From assembly GCF_900089585.1 (NCBI RefSeq), contig NZ_FLRH01000003.1:538501-602500 (forward strand): a DNA stretch of 64,000 bases. Direction: 5' to 3'. A program made the position numbers and the translations under genes. Below the pieces are notes generated by a model. That model was not told the DNA's origin. It did no database searches and saw nothing but the letters and a program-made list of their open reading frames with translations. Below, piece by piece: positions 8,120-15,603 of the stretch. This DNA comes from Micromonospora sediminicola (GTDB taxonomy: Bacteria > Actinomycetota > Actinomycetes > Mycobacteriales > Micromonosporaceae). Each line of letters opens with the position of its first letter. The stretch's first letter is position 1.

Positions 8120-8803
8120 TCACTCCCCGTTGTCGACGACCGCGACGACGACGTGCGGCCGGTGGTGGTCGTGTCCGGTGAGGGCACGGTGCAGGGCGTC
8201 GTGGTCGCGCCCGTCGACGGTGGCGGCGCTCCACCCGTGCACGGTGAACCGGCTCGCCACGCCGCCCGGCCAGCCGTGCGTGGCCGAGTGGTTGTCCACC
8301 ACGATCGCGGTCAGGTCGGCCAGGCCCGTCGCCCCGGCGTACGCGATCGCCTCGTGGTTGGATCCCTCGTCCAGTTCGGCGTCGCCGAGCAGCACGTACA
8401 CCCGGGGGCCGGTCCGTCCCTGGGCCCGCAGGCCGAGCGCGGTGCCGACGCCCAACCCGAGGCCGTGACCGAGCGAGCCGGATCCGATCTCGACCCCCGG
8501 CACGAGGGTGCGGTCCGGATGGTCGCCGAGCCGGCTCGCCGGGCCGCCCTGGTCGTCGAGCCACTCGACCGGTACGAAGCCGCGGGCGGCGAGCAGCGCG
8601 TAGTAGCCGGCGACCGCGTGCCCCTTGGAGAGCAGGAACCGGTCCCGGTCGGGGTCGTCCACGGTGGCCGGGGTGATCCGGAGCACCCGGTCGTAGAGCA
8701 CCTGGAGCACGTCCAGCGTCGAGTACACGTTCGGGCCGAACTCGCGGCCGGCGCGGACCCGGTCCAGCAGCGCGGCCAGCTCGGTGGCGGTGGTCGTCGT
8801 CAT
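8120..8803 (-). CDS. Transketolase N-terminal subunit (split transketolase)
   Basis: The 227-residue protein has the ThDP-pyrophosphate binding features of transketolase: SKGHA at 59-63, GSGSLGHGLGLGVG at about 107-120 and GDAELDEGSN at 140-149. It ends where the pyrimidine domain would begin, and that domain is encoded by the next gene, so the enzyme is genetically split. It is divergent from a SoxR-type gene, with a 46-bp intergenic region holding an inverted repeat. Micromonospora also needs a full-length transketolase elsewhere for the pentose phosphate pathway, so this pair is probably specialised; that is inference. Confidence 0.88.
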   Translation of the reverse strand: MTTTTATELAALLDRVRAGREFGPNVYSTLDVLQVLYDRVLRITPATVDDPDRDRFLLSKGHAVAGYYALLAARGFVPVEWLDDQGGPASRLGDHPDRTLVPGVEIGSGSLGHGLGLGVGTALGLRAQGRTGPRVYVLLGDAELDEGSNHEAIAYAGATGLADLTAIVVDNHSATHGWPGGVASRFTVHGWSAATVDGRDHDALHRALTGHDHHRPHVVVAVVDNGE

Positions 8804-8820
8804 ACGGATAGCCTCGGACC

Positions 8821-8834
8821 TGAAGCGAACTTCA
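8821..8834. promoter_or_regulatory. Inverted repeat, probable SoxR/MerR-type operator
   Basis: TGAAG-CGAA-CTTCA is a perfect 5-4-5 dyad in the 46-bp gap between the divergent split transketolase and the SoxR-type regulator. MerR-family proteins bind such dyads between promoter elements. The position suggests autoregulation and possible control of the transketolase genes. Confidence 0.5.
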
Positions 8835-8849
8835 ACTCAAGGCCCTGTG

Positions 8850-9293
8850 ATGCATGAGGCAACCCTGACCATCGGCCAGCTCGCCGACCGGAGCGGCGTG
8901 GCGCCCTCCGCGCTGCGCTACTACGAACGGCTGGGCCTGATCCGCGCCGCCCGTACCGGCGGCAACCAGCGTCGCTACGCCCGCACCGAGCTGCGCCGGG
9001 TGGCCTTCGTCCGGATCTCCCAGCAGGTCGGCGTGTCGTTGGACGAGATCCGGGAGGCGCTGGACTCGCTGCCCGCCGGGCGTACGCCGACCCCCGACGA
9101 CTGGGCCGCGCTGTCCCGGGCCTGGCGGGACCGGCTGGACGAACGGATCCGGCTGCTCGGCAAGCTCCGCGACGACCTGGACGGCTGCATCGGCTGCGGC
9201 TGCCTGTCGTTGCAGCGCTGCACGCTCTACAACCCCGGCGACTCGCTCGCCGCCGAGGGCCCGGGCGCCCGCCTGGTGCTCCCCCGGGATTGA
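8850..9293 (+). CDS. soxR: Redox-sensitive MerR-family regulator, SoxR type
   Basis: The 147-residue protein has an N-terminal MerR winged helix (LTIGQLADRSGVAPSALRYYERLGLI), a dimerisation helix, and the SoxR [2Fe-2S] signature C113-X2-C116-X-C118-X5-C124. Oxidation of the cluster by redox-cycling compounds or nitric oxide converts SoxR into a transcriptional activator. In actinomycetes SoxR responds to the organism's own redox-active metabolites and controls a few oxidoreductase or transporter genes. Here the neighbours are a split transketolase (divergent) and a quinone oxidoreductase (convergent). ATG 8850 starts the conserved domain; no clear ribosome binding site is present, so a leaderless transcript is possible. 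Confidence 0.92.
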   Translation: MHEATLTIGQLADRSGVAPSALRYYERLGLIRAARTGGNQRRYARTELRRVAFVRISQQVGVSLDEIREALDSLPAGRTPTPDDWAALSRAWRDRLDERIRLLGKLRDDLDGCIGCGCLSLQRCTLYNPGDSLAAEGPGARLVLPRD

Positions 9294-9297
9294 GGCG

Positions 9298-10272
9298 TCA
9301 CCGCACCAGCAGCACCTTGCCGAGGTGGTCGTTGGTCTCCACCAGCCGGTGAGCGTCCGCGGCGTCCGCCATCCGCACCCGGGCGTGCACCACCGGGCGC
9401 ACCCGACCGGCCTCCACCAGCGGCCACACCTGCTCGCGGACGCCGCGCGTGATCGCCGCCTTCTCCGCCACCGGACGGGACCGCAGCGCGGTGGCGTGCA
9501 CCGAGCCGCGCTTGGCCAGCAGCATCCCCAGGTCGAGTTCGCCCTTGCGGCCACCCTGCATGCCGATCACCACGAGCCGCCCGCCGGTCGCCAGCGCCGC
9601 CACGTTCCGGGGCAGGTAGGACGCGCCCATGATGTCGAGGACCACGTCCGCGCCGCGCCCGTCGGTGACCCGGCGTACCTCCTCGACGAAGTCCTGCTCC
9701 CGGTAGTCGATCGTGTGCGCGGCCCCCAGCTCGCGCAGCCGGTCGTGCTTGGCCGACCGGGCGGTCACCACCACCGTCGCGCCCAGCGCCACCCCGAGCT
9801 GGATCGCGAACGTGCCGATCCCGCTGCCGCCGCCGTGCACCAGCAGCGTGTCGCCCTCGGCCAGCCGGGCCAGGTCGACCACGTTCGACCAGACCGTGCA
9901 GGCCACCTCCGGCAGGGCGGCGGCGTCGACCAGGTCCACCCCGGCCGGCACCGGCAACAGCTGCCCGGCCGGCACGGCGACCTGCTCGGCGTATCCGCCG
10001 CCGGCCAGCAGCGCGCAGACCTCCTGGCCCACCGACCAGCCGGTCACGTCGGGACCGAGCGCGCGGACCGTCCCCGAGCACTCCAACCCGGGGTACGCGG
10101 GCGCACCCGGCGGCGGCGGGTAGTGGCCCTGCCGCTGGAGCAGGTCGGCCCGGTTGACCGCGCTGGCCCGCACCTCGACGACGACCTCGCCGGGGCCGGG
10201 CTCGGGGTCGGGCACCTCCGTCCAGACGAGGGCCTCGGGTCCGCCGGGTTCGGTGATCGTGATCGCGCGCAT
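9298..10272 (-). CDS. NAD(P)H-quinone oxidoreductase, zinc-free MDR family (PIG3-like)
   Basis: The 324-residue medium-chain dehydrogenase has a GroES-like N-terminal domain (AVNRADLLQRQGHYPPPP typical of the PIG3/quinone reductase subfamily, with no zinc ligands) and a Rossmann domain with HGGGSGIGTFAIQL and the following VVVTARSAKHDRL. The AR-S motif after the second strand suggests NADPH preference. It would reduce quinones or alpha,beta-unsaturated carbonyls in the cytosol. It converges on the soxR gene with only 4 bp between stops, so it is a plausible but unproven member of a redox-stress neighbourhood. Confidence 0.88.
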   Translation of the reverse strand: MRAITITEPGGPEALVWTEVPDPEPGPGEVVVEVRASAVNRADLLQRQGHYPPPPGAPAYPGLECSGTVRALGPDVTGWSVGQEVCALLAGGGYAEQVAVPAGQLLPVPAGVDLVDAAALPEVACTVWSNVVDLARLAEGDTLLVHGGGSGIGTFAIQLGVALGATVVVTARSAKHDRLRELGAAHTIDYREQDFVEEVRRVTDGRGADVVLDIMGASYLPRNVAALATGGRLVVIGMQGGRKGELDLGMLLAKRGSVHATALRSRPVAEKAAITRGVREQVWPLVEAGRVRPVVHARVRMADAADAHRLVETNDHLGKVLLVR

Positions 10273-10343
10273 GGCTCAGTCTTACCCGATCCCGGGTTCG
10301 TGGCAGACTATGCGCGGTCGGGTTCCCCTCGGGGAGCACGTCG

Positions 10344-10430
10344 GGAGGGTTCGCCTAGTGGCCGATGGCGCTGGTCTTGAAAACCGGTAAGGCAGCGATG
10401 TCTTCGTGGGTTCGAATCCCACACCCTCCG
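10344..10430 (+). tRNA. tRNA-Ser (anticodon UGA)
   Basis: An 87-nt class II tRNA folds with acceptor stem GGAGGGT/ACCCTCC, a long variable arm, T-loop GTTCGAATC and anticodon TGA at 10378-10380 in the loop CTTGAAA. The CCA end is not encoded; the discriminator is G. Confidence 0.95.
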
Positions 10431-10453
10431 CCCGCAACGCCCTGGAGGCCGAG

Positions 10454-11131
10454 GTGACGGACGCGGCGTTGGCCGAGGTGATGGCCGAGTTGGTCGCGCT
10501 GGAGGACCCGAAGGTCCGCGCGGTCAACGAACGGCACGGCGACGACCACGGGGTGAACCTGGGCAGGCTGCGGGCGGTCGCGAAGCGGCTGAGGACGCAG
10601 CAGGAGCTGGCCCGCGAGCTGTGGGCGACCGGTGACAGCGCGGCCCGGCTGTTGGCGCTGCTGGTCTGCCGGCCGAAGGCGTTCGGGGCGGACGAGCTGG
10701 ACGCCATGCTGCGCGAGGCGCGCACGCCCAAGGTGCACGACTGGCTCGTGACCTACGTGGTGAAGAAGAGCCCGCACGCCGAGCGGCTGCGGCTGGCCTG
10801 GCTCGCCGACCCGGATCCGGTGGTGGCGAGCGCCGGTTGGGCGTTGACCACCGAGCGGGTGGCGCGCAAGCCCGACGGGCTCGACCTGGCCGGCCTGCTG
10901 GACGTGATCGAGGCGGAGATGCGGGACGCCCCGGACCGCCTCCAGTGGGCGATGAACCACTGCCTGGCCCAGATCGGGATCGACCACGCGGGGCACCGTG
11001 ACCGGGCGATCGCCGTCGGCGAGCGCCTGGCGGTGCTGAAGGACTATCCGACGCCGCCGGGCTGCACGTCGCCGTACGCGCCGATCTGGATCACCGAGAT
11101 GGTGCGCCGGCAGCACGAGAGCGGGGTATGA
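10454..11131 (+). CDS. DNA alkylation repair protein (AlkD-like HEAT repeats)
   Basis: This protein of about 225 residues is built of amphipathic helical repeats characteristic of the AlkD/AlkC family, which excise N3- and N7-alkylated purines without flipping the base. Typical stretches are [33 protein letters not shown] and [24 protein letters not shown] at 10454 is chosen because GGAGGCCGAG lies just upstream. A longer ATG-started frame would begin inside the tRNA-Ser gene and is rejected. It ends shortly before the PEBP-like gene. Confidence 0.78.
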   Translation: MTDAALAEVMAELVALEDPKVRAVNERHGDDHGVNLGRLRAVAKRLRTQQELARELWATGDSAARLLALLVCRPKAFGADELDAMLREARTPKVHDWLVTYVVKKSPHAERLRLAWLADPDPVVASAGWALTTERVARKPDGLDLAGLLDVIEAEMRDAPDRLQWAMNHCLAQIGIDHAGHRDRAIAVGERLAVLKDYPTPPGCTSPYAPIWITEMVRRQHESGV

Positions 11132-11172
11132 AGGGGCGCAGAACATTTCGCGCACCCGGAAGGACCGTTTCG

Positions 11173-11706
11173 ATGACCCTGGAACGACCGATCGCCCCGG
11201 ACCCGTACGAGCTGCTGCCGACGGTGTCGGCGTTCGACCTGACCAGCGACGACGTGCACAACGGCGAGCCGATGGACGCGCGGTACGCGCACGGCAGCGC
11301 CGGCGGCGAGAACGTGTCGCCGCACCTGTCCTGGTCCGGCTTCCCGGCGGAGACGAAGAGCTTCGTGGTCACCTGCTTCGACCCGGACGCCCCGACCGGC
11401 AGCGGGTTCTGGCACTGGGTGCTGGTGGACGTGCCCGCGTCCGTCACCGAGCTGCCCACCGGGGCGGCGGAGGCCGACCTCGGGGGCGCGTTCAGCATCC
11501 GCAACGACTACGGCGACACCGGTTACGGCGGCGCGGCGCCGCCCCCGGGGGACCGACCGCACCGGTACGTCTTCGCGGTGCACGCGGTCGACGTCGAGCG
11601 CCTGGACGTGGGCAAGGACGCCAGCCCGGCCTTCGTCGGCTTCAACCTGGCGTTCCACACCCTGGCCCGCGCGGTGATCCGCCCGACCTACCAGGTCAAG
11701 GACTGA
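11173..11706 (+). CDS. YbhB/YbcL-type Raf-kinase-inhibitor-like (PEBP) protein
   Basis: The 177-residue protein has the bacterial PEBP signature: [13 protein letters not shown] near residue 45, [22 protein letters not shown], and [23 protein letters not shown]. These residues form the anion-binding pocket of the family. No signal peptide, so cytosolic. Function in bacteria is poorly defined. Start ATG 11173 has GGAAGGA at a good distance; the upstream in-frame ATG at 11128 is less likely. The gene is followed by the Micromonospora-type hairpin repeat. Confidence 0.88.
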   Translation: MTLERPIAPDPYELLPTVSAFDLTSDDVHNGEPMDARYAHGSAGGENVSPHLSWSGFPAETKSFVVTCFDPDAPTGSGFWHWVLVDVPASVTELPTGAAEADLGGAFSIRNDYGDTGYGGAAPPPGDRPHRYVFAVHAVDVERLDVGKDASPAFVGFNLAFHTLARAVIRPTYQVKD

Positions 11707-11708
11707 CC

Positions 11709-11795
11709 AGAGGTAAGCAGGGGCCCCTTCTTAACACGTGGGTGTGAGAGGGGGCCCCATCTATACCGGAGGCGTTAAGAGGGGGCCCCTCCTTT
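11709..11795. repeat. Micromonospora-type GGGGCCCC/TTAA intergenic hairpin repeat
   Basis: The segment contains AGGGGCCCCTTCTTAAC, then GAGGGGGCCCC, then GTTAAGAGGGGGCCCCT: three self-complementary GGGCCC cores of which the first and last are in inverted orientation. Such elements occur between genes across Micromonospora genomes as I know them. Here it lies between the convergent PEBP-like and methyltransferase genes and may act as a bidirectional terminator. Confidence 0.75.
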
Positions 11796-11799
11796 CGCC

Positions 11800-12510
11800 T
11801 CAGGCGGGGACGCGAGCGACCGCGAAGACGGACTGGCCGAACGGCGGCCGGACCCGCTGCTCCGCCGCCTTGGTCGCGGGCAGCACCAGCGTGTCGTAGA
11901 CCTTCACCATCGGGCCCTCCTTCGGCATCAGCCGGAAGACCTTGGTGGCCATGAAGTAGCCGATCAGGCCGAGCGCGTTCGCGTAGTGGATCTTCTCCAC
12001 GGTGAGCCCGGCCTCGGTCATCGCCGCGCCGAGCGTCTTCTTCGTGTAGCGCCGCACGTGGCCGGTGGCGATGTCCGCCGGGCTCATCGCGAACTGGAAC
12101 GCCGGCACGATGATGACCACCGCGCCGCCGGGCCGGACCAGGTCGCGCATGCTGCGCAGCGCGCCCACGTGGTCGTCGATGTGCTCCAGCACGTTGTAGG
12201 AGACGGCGGCGCTGTAGTCGCCCCGCTCGGTGTGCGGCAGCAGCATCTGCCGGACCTCGACGCCCGGGTGGTCGGCCAGCCGTTCCTTGAGCTTGATCAG
12301 CCGCTCCGGGTCTGCCTCGGTGGCGGTGATCCGGGGGAGGTGCTCGGCCCACTCCAACGCGTAGTCGCCGAGGCCGCTGCCGATCTCGATGGGGTTGTCA
12401 CCGAGGTAGGGCACGGCCAGCTCGACGAACCACCGTCGGTGGTTGACCGCCGTCGCCAGGCCTTCGAGCACCTCCGACTGGACGCGCTGATCCCCAGTGA
12501 TTTCTGCCAT
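11800..12510 (-). CDS. Class I SAM-dependent methyltransferase
   Basis: The 236-residue protein has motif I IEIGSGLGDY (41-50), the acidic end of strand 2 (TATEADPERL), motif IV region YSAAVSYNVLEHIDDH and post-motif GGAVVIIVPAFQFAMSPAD. The last resembles methyltransferases acting on lipid- or sugar-linked substrates. Two hydrophobic stretches near the C-terminus (ALGLIGYFMATKVF) might touch a membrane. ATG 12510 is chosen; the upstream ATG at 12594 adds a poor-quality extension. It is divergent from a polytopic membrane protein, so both could belong to cell-envelope glycan metabolism, but the substrate is unknown. Confidence 0.82.
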   Translation of the reverse strand: MAEITGDQRVQSEVLEGLATAVNHRRWFVELAVPYLGDNPIEIGSGLGDYALEWAEHLPRITATEADPERLIKLKERLADHPGVEVRQMLLPHTERGDYSAAVSYNVLEHIDDHVGALRSMRDLVRPGGAVVIIVPAFQFAMSPADIATGHVRRYTKKTLGAAMTEAGLTVEKIHYANALGLIGYFMATKVFRLMPKEGPMVKVYDTLVLPATKAAEQRVRPPFGQSVFAVARVPA

Positions 12511-12717
12511 GCGTCGATTCCTCACGATATGACTGACCCGCGCCTGGACCGTCAGAGTCAACCATCTGGATGGCTGGTGGGGAAATCGGGGCACCGGGGT
12601 GGCCGAATTGCGGTCGGGTGGGGCACGTGATCGGCGGTCGGCGAACTCGGCACATAGTACGTGAGTCCCGGAAACATGTCACGGGCCCGTCATACCCTGA
12701 CTACGCTCTGAAATGTC

Positions 12718-14484
12718 ATGACTACTCCGGAATCGGACGTCGGCCCACGGGGCCGGCGGTTCGACGCCCTCGCCGTGCTCAGCTTCGTGCTGCTCGCGTT
12801 CTGGCTCACCGCTCGCCTGTGGGTGGATCCGGCGAACGGGGTCCGGGACAATCGCACCGATCAGGCGCAATTCGAATGGATGATGGCGCACGGTGCGCGC
12901 GTCGTCACGGACTTCGCCTATCCATTCACGTCGGACCGGATGAATGTGCCGGACGTGGTCAATCTCATGGCCAATACGTCCGTATTATCCATTTCGGTAC
13001 CGCTGTCGCCGATAACGCTGTGGTGCGGGCCGCGGTGGTCCTTTCTCATTTTCCTCACCCTCGGCCTCGCCGCCACCGGAGCGGCCTGGTATTTCCTGCT
13101 CTCCCGCGTGGTGATCGGCGCGCGCGGGCCGGCCTGGCTGGGCGCCGGCTTCTGCGCGTTCGCGCCCGCGATGGTGTCGCACGCCAACGCCCATCCGAAC
13201 ATCGTCAGCCAGTTCGTGGTGCCGCTGATCGTCTGGCGGACGCTGCGGCTGGCGCAGCCCGGCCGCTGGCTGCGCAACGGCGTGCTGCTCGGCCTGGTGA
13301 TCGTCTGGCAGGCGTTCCTCAACCTGGAGATCCTGCTGATGGCCGCCATCGGCCTGGGCGTGGTGGTGCTCGCGCTCGCGCTCGGGCGGCCCGCGCTGCG
13401 GTCGGCGGCACGCCCGTTCGCCGCCGGGCTCGGGGTGGCCGCCGTGGTCGCCGGGGCGCTGCTCGCGTACCCGCTCTGGGTGCAGTTCTTCGGCCCCGGC
13501 GCCTACAGCGGGCTCTCCACCCTGATCCGGGGCTACTCCACCGACCTCGCCGCGTACGTCGCGTGGTCCCGGGAGTCGGTGGCCGGCGACGCCCGGGGCA
13601 GCGAACCGCTGGTGAAGAACGCGACCGAGGAGAACGCGTTCTTCGGGTGGCCGCTCGTGGTGCTGGTGGCCGCGCTGGTCTGGTGGCTGCGCCGGGACGC
13701 GGTGGTGCTCGGGCTGGCCGCGGTGGGGCTGGTGTTCGCGCTCTTCTCGCTCGGCCGGGAGGTCCGGTTCGACGGGCGGGACACCGGCGTCCCGGGCCCG
13801 TGGGCCGCGCTGGAGAACCTGCCGGTCCTGCACTCGGTGGTGCCCACCCGCTGGTCGCTCGCGCTCACCCCGATCGTCGGCGTGCTGCTCGCGCTCGGGG
13901 CCGACCGGGCCCGACGTCTCGCCGCGCGTCACCCGGCGGCGCGCGGGCAGATCCGGTTCGCCACCGGCACCGTGCTGGCCATGGCGCTGCTGCCGATCCT
14001 GCCCACCCCGCTGCCGGCCAAGCGACTCGACCCGACACCGGTGTTCGTCACCTCCGGGGCCTGGCGTCCCTACGTCGCCGACGGGCGGAGCGTCGTCACG
14101 CTCCCCCTGCCCGACACCACGTACGCGGTCCCGCTGCGCTGGTCCGCCGAGACCGGGCTGGACATGCCGCTGGCCCGGGGCTACTTCCTCTATCCGGACA
14201 CCCGCCCGGGCGGCGACCGGATCGCCCTCTTCACCGCGCCACCGCGTCCCACCAGCACGTTCTTCGACACGGTGCGGCGCACCGACGCGGTGCCCCCGAT
14301 CACTCCGCAGGACCGGGTGGCCGCCGTCGACGACCTGCGGTACTGGCGGGCCGGCGTGGTGATCCTCGACCCCCGGCTGCGGCAGGCCGAGGCGCTGCGC
14401 CGGGCGATGACCGAGTTGACCGGGATCACGCCCACCCGCTCCGGCGGGGTGTGGCTGTGGGACGTCCGGCCACTTGCCGACTGA
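12718..14484 (+). CDS. Polytopic membrane protein, GT-C glycosyltransferase-like
   Basis: The 588-residue protein has about ten to eleven hydrophobic helices. The first extracytoplasmic loop carries an acidic DNRTDQAQFEW motif, and later loops are followed by a C-terminal soluble domain (about 430-588). That plan matches GT-C type glycosyltransferases that use polyprenyl-phosphate sugars, although no diagnostic motif confirms activity. Early codons (12840-13060) are less GC-rich than the rest. ATG 12718; the 207-bp gap to the divergent methyltransferase presumably holds both promoters. Confidence 0.6.
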   Translation: MTTPESDVGPRGRRFDALAVLSFVLLAFWLTARLWVDPANGVRDNRTDQAQFEWMMAHGARVVTDFAYPFTSDRMNVPDVVNLMANTSVLSISVPLSPITLWCGPRWSFLIFLTLGLAATGAAWYFLLSRVVIGARGPAWLGAGFCAFAPAMVSHANAHPNIVSQFVVPLIVWRTLRLAQPGRWLRNGVLLGLVIVWQAFLNLEILLMAAIGLGVVVLALALGRPALRSAARPFAAGLGVAAVVAGALLAYPLWVQFFGPGAYSGLSTLIRGYSTDLAAYVAWSRESVAGDARGSEPLVKNATEENAFFGWPLVVLVAALVWWLRRDAVVLGLAAVGLVFALFSLGREVRFDGRDTGVPGPWAALENLPVLHSVVPTRWSLALTPIVGVLLALGADRARRLAARHPAARGQIRFATGTVLAMALLPILPTPLPAKRLDPTPVFVTSGAWRPYVADGRSVVTLPLPDTTYAVPLRWSAETGLDMPLARGYFLYPDTRPGGDRIALFTAPPRPTSTFFDTVRRTDAVPPITPQDRVAAVDDLRYWRAGVVILDPRLRQAEALRRAMTELTGITPTRSGGVWLWDVRPLAD

Positions 14485-14498
14485 ACGCGCCCGGGGGG

Positions 14499-15293
14499 TC
14501 AGGTCTGGCGGACGCAGCAGCCCTGGCAGACCTTGGGCCGGGGCAGCGTGAACGCGAGGCAGCAGGTGCGTCGCTGCACGGTCGGTTCGCCGGTCGGGCC
14601 GGGCACCAGCTCGACCAGGTCGCCCAGGTCGAGCGCGTCCAGCAGCGTGGTCACGGTCGCGGCCGACGGGCCGGGCAGCGCGTCCGCCGCGCGCAGGATG
14701 CCGTGCGCGATGCCGGACGCCACCGAGCCGAGCAGCGTACGGGTGCCGATCCGGACCTCGCCCTGGATGGCGGTGATCAGCGGGGCGAAGTGCGCGTCGA
14801 GCAGCGACGCGCGCAGCTCGCCGAGCAGTGCCGTCTCGTCGGCGACCACCCGGATCCCCGGCGCGCCGCTGAGGGCGAGCGGGTCACCCGGCAGCACCGC
14901 CACCGGGGTCGAGGCGCGCAGCCCCAGGGTGAGCAACTGGTGGTGGTCCTCGAAGTGCACCAGCACGTGGGCCGGGTCGAGCAGCGGCACCCGGCGGGCC
15001 GAGGCCCAGCCGAGCACGGCCGGCAGCGCGGTCCAGTAGCTGTAGGACTTCCAGGCCAGCGCGGCGCAGGCGTGCGGGGTGCCGCCCCAGCGCCGGCCCG
15101 CGGCGGTGAGGAACTCGGGCAGCAGCGTGCCGTCGACCAGGCGGGCGGCCGGGGTCCAGCGGTCCAGCTCGTCGCGGACCAGCAGGCCGGGCGCGAGCCC
15201 GGGCAGGTCGTCGGTGCCGAACATGACGCGCAGGGTCGCGGTCACCGGGGCGAACGGGGTGGCGACGTCGCGCCCCGGCATCACCGCAGTCAC
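14499..15293 (-). CDS. FhuF-like (2Fe-2S) protein, siderophore-iron reductase type
   Basis: The 264-residue protein ends with CC-X10-C-X2-C (RRTCCLAF...KVCQGC), the unusual [2Fe-2S] ligand set of FhuF-type ferric-siderophore reductases. The N-terminal part has the loosely conserved helical FhuF fold (HACAALAWKSYSYWTALP). It would reduce ferric siderophores in the cytosol to release iron. A DtxR/IdeR-type iron box lies about 55 bp upstream, supporting iron repression. GTG 15293 is used as start; ATG 15281 is an in-frame alternative. Confidence 0.8.
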   Translation of the reverse strand: MTAVMPGRDVATPFAPVTATLRVMFGTDDLPGLAPGLLVRDELDRWTPAARLVDGTLLPEFLTAAGRRWGGTPHACAALAWKSYSYWTALPAVLGWASARRVPLLDPAHVLVHFEDHHQLLTLGLRASTPVAVLPGDPLALSGAPGIRVVADETALLGELRASLLDAHFAPLITAIQGEVRIGTRTLLGSVASGIAHGILRAADALPGPSAATVTTLLDALDLGDLVELVPGPTGEPTVQRRTCCLAFTLPRPKVCQGCCVRQT

Positions 15294-15345
15294 CTGGCCG
15301 TCCCCTGTCTGGTCGCCCTGCCGGCCGGCGCGTGCCGTCGACCGA

Positions 15346-15364
15346 AGCTAAGGCTAGCCTAACC
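15346..15364 (-). promoter_or_regulatory. DtxR/IdeR-type iron box
   Basis: On the minus strand the sequence reads GGTTAGGCTAGCCTTAGCT, close to the known actinobacterial iron-box consensus TTAGGTTAGGCTAACCTAA, with a perfect AGGCTAGCCT core. It lies directly upstream of the FhuF-like gene and would allow repression when Fe(II) is plentiful. Confidence 0.7.
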
Positions 15365-15603
15365 ACATTCCCCGGCGGAGGGAAAGTGGTGCCACGGGCT
15401 TCAGGGGGAGGTCCCGGTCACTCCGTCGCCGTCGCGTACTACCCGGCGGGGTGGGCGGAAAACGCCGCCGGGCGAGCCGGGCGGGTCGCGCAAGCATCGA
15501 CGCGCGCCGTTGAATTGTCAAGGCGAGTGTCGAATACGAGGCAGTTTCCGTACACGTCCGGCCACCCAACGTGAAAATGGTCGTCCCGGCTACGAGGAAG
15601 CTG

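Noticed and set aside
10406..10453. Longer ATG start for the DNA alkylation repair gene
   Set aside because: This start lies within tRNA-Ser; the GTG at 10454 has a good ribosome binding site.
12570..15362. 930-codon plus-strand frame across three genes
   Set aside because: It overlaps the membrane protein in another frame and the FhuF-like gene antisense; translation is Arg/Gly-rich noise.
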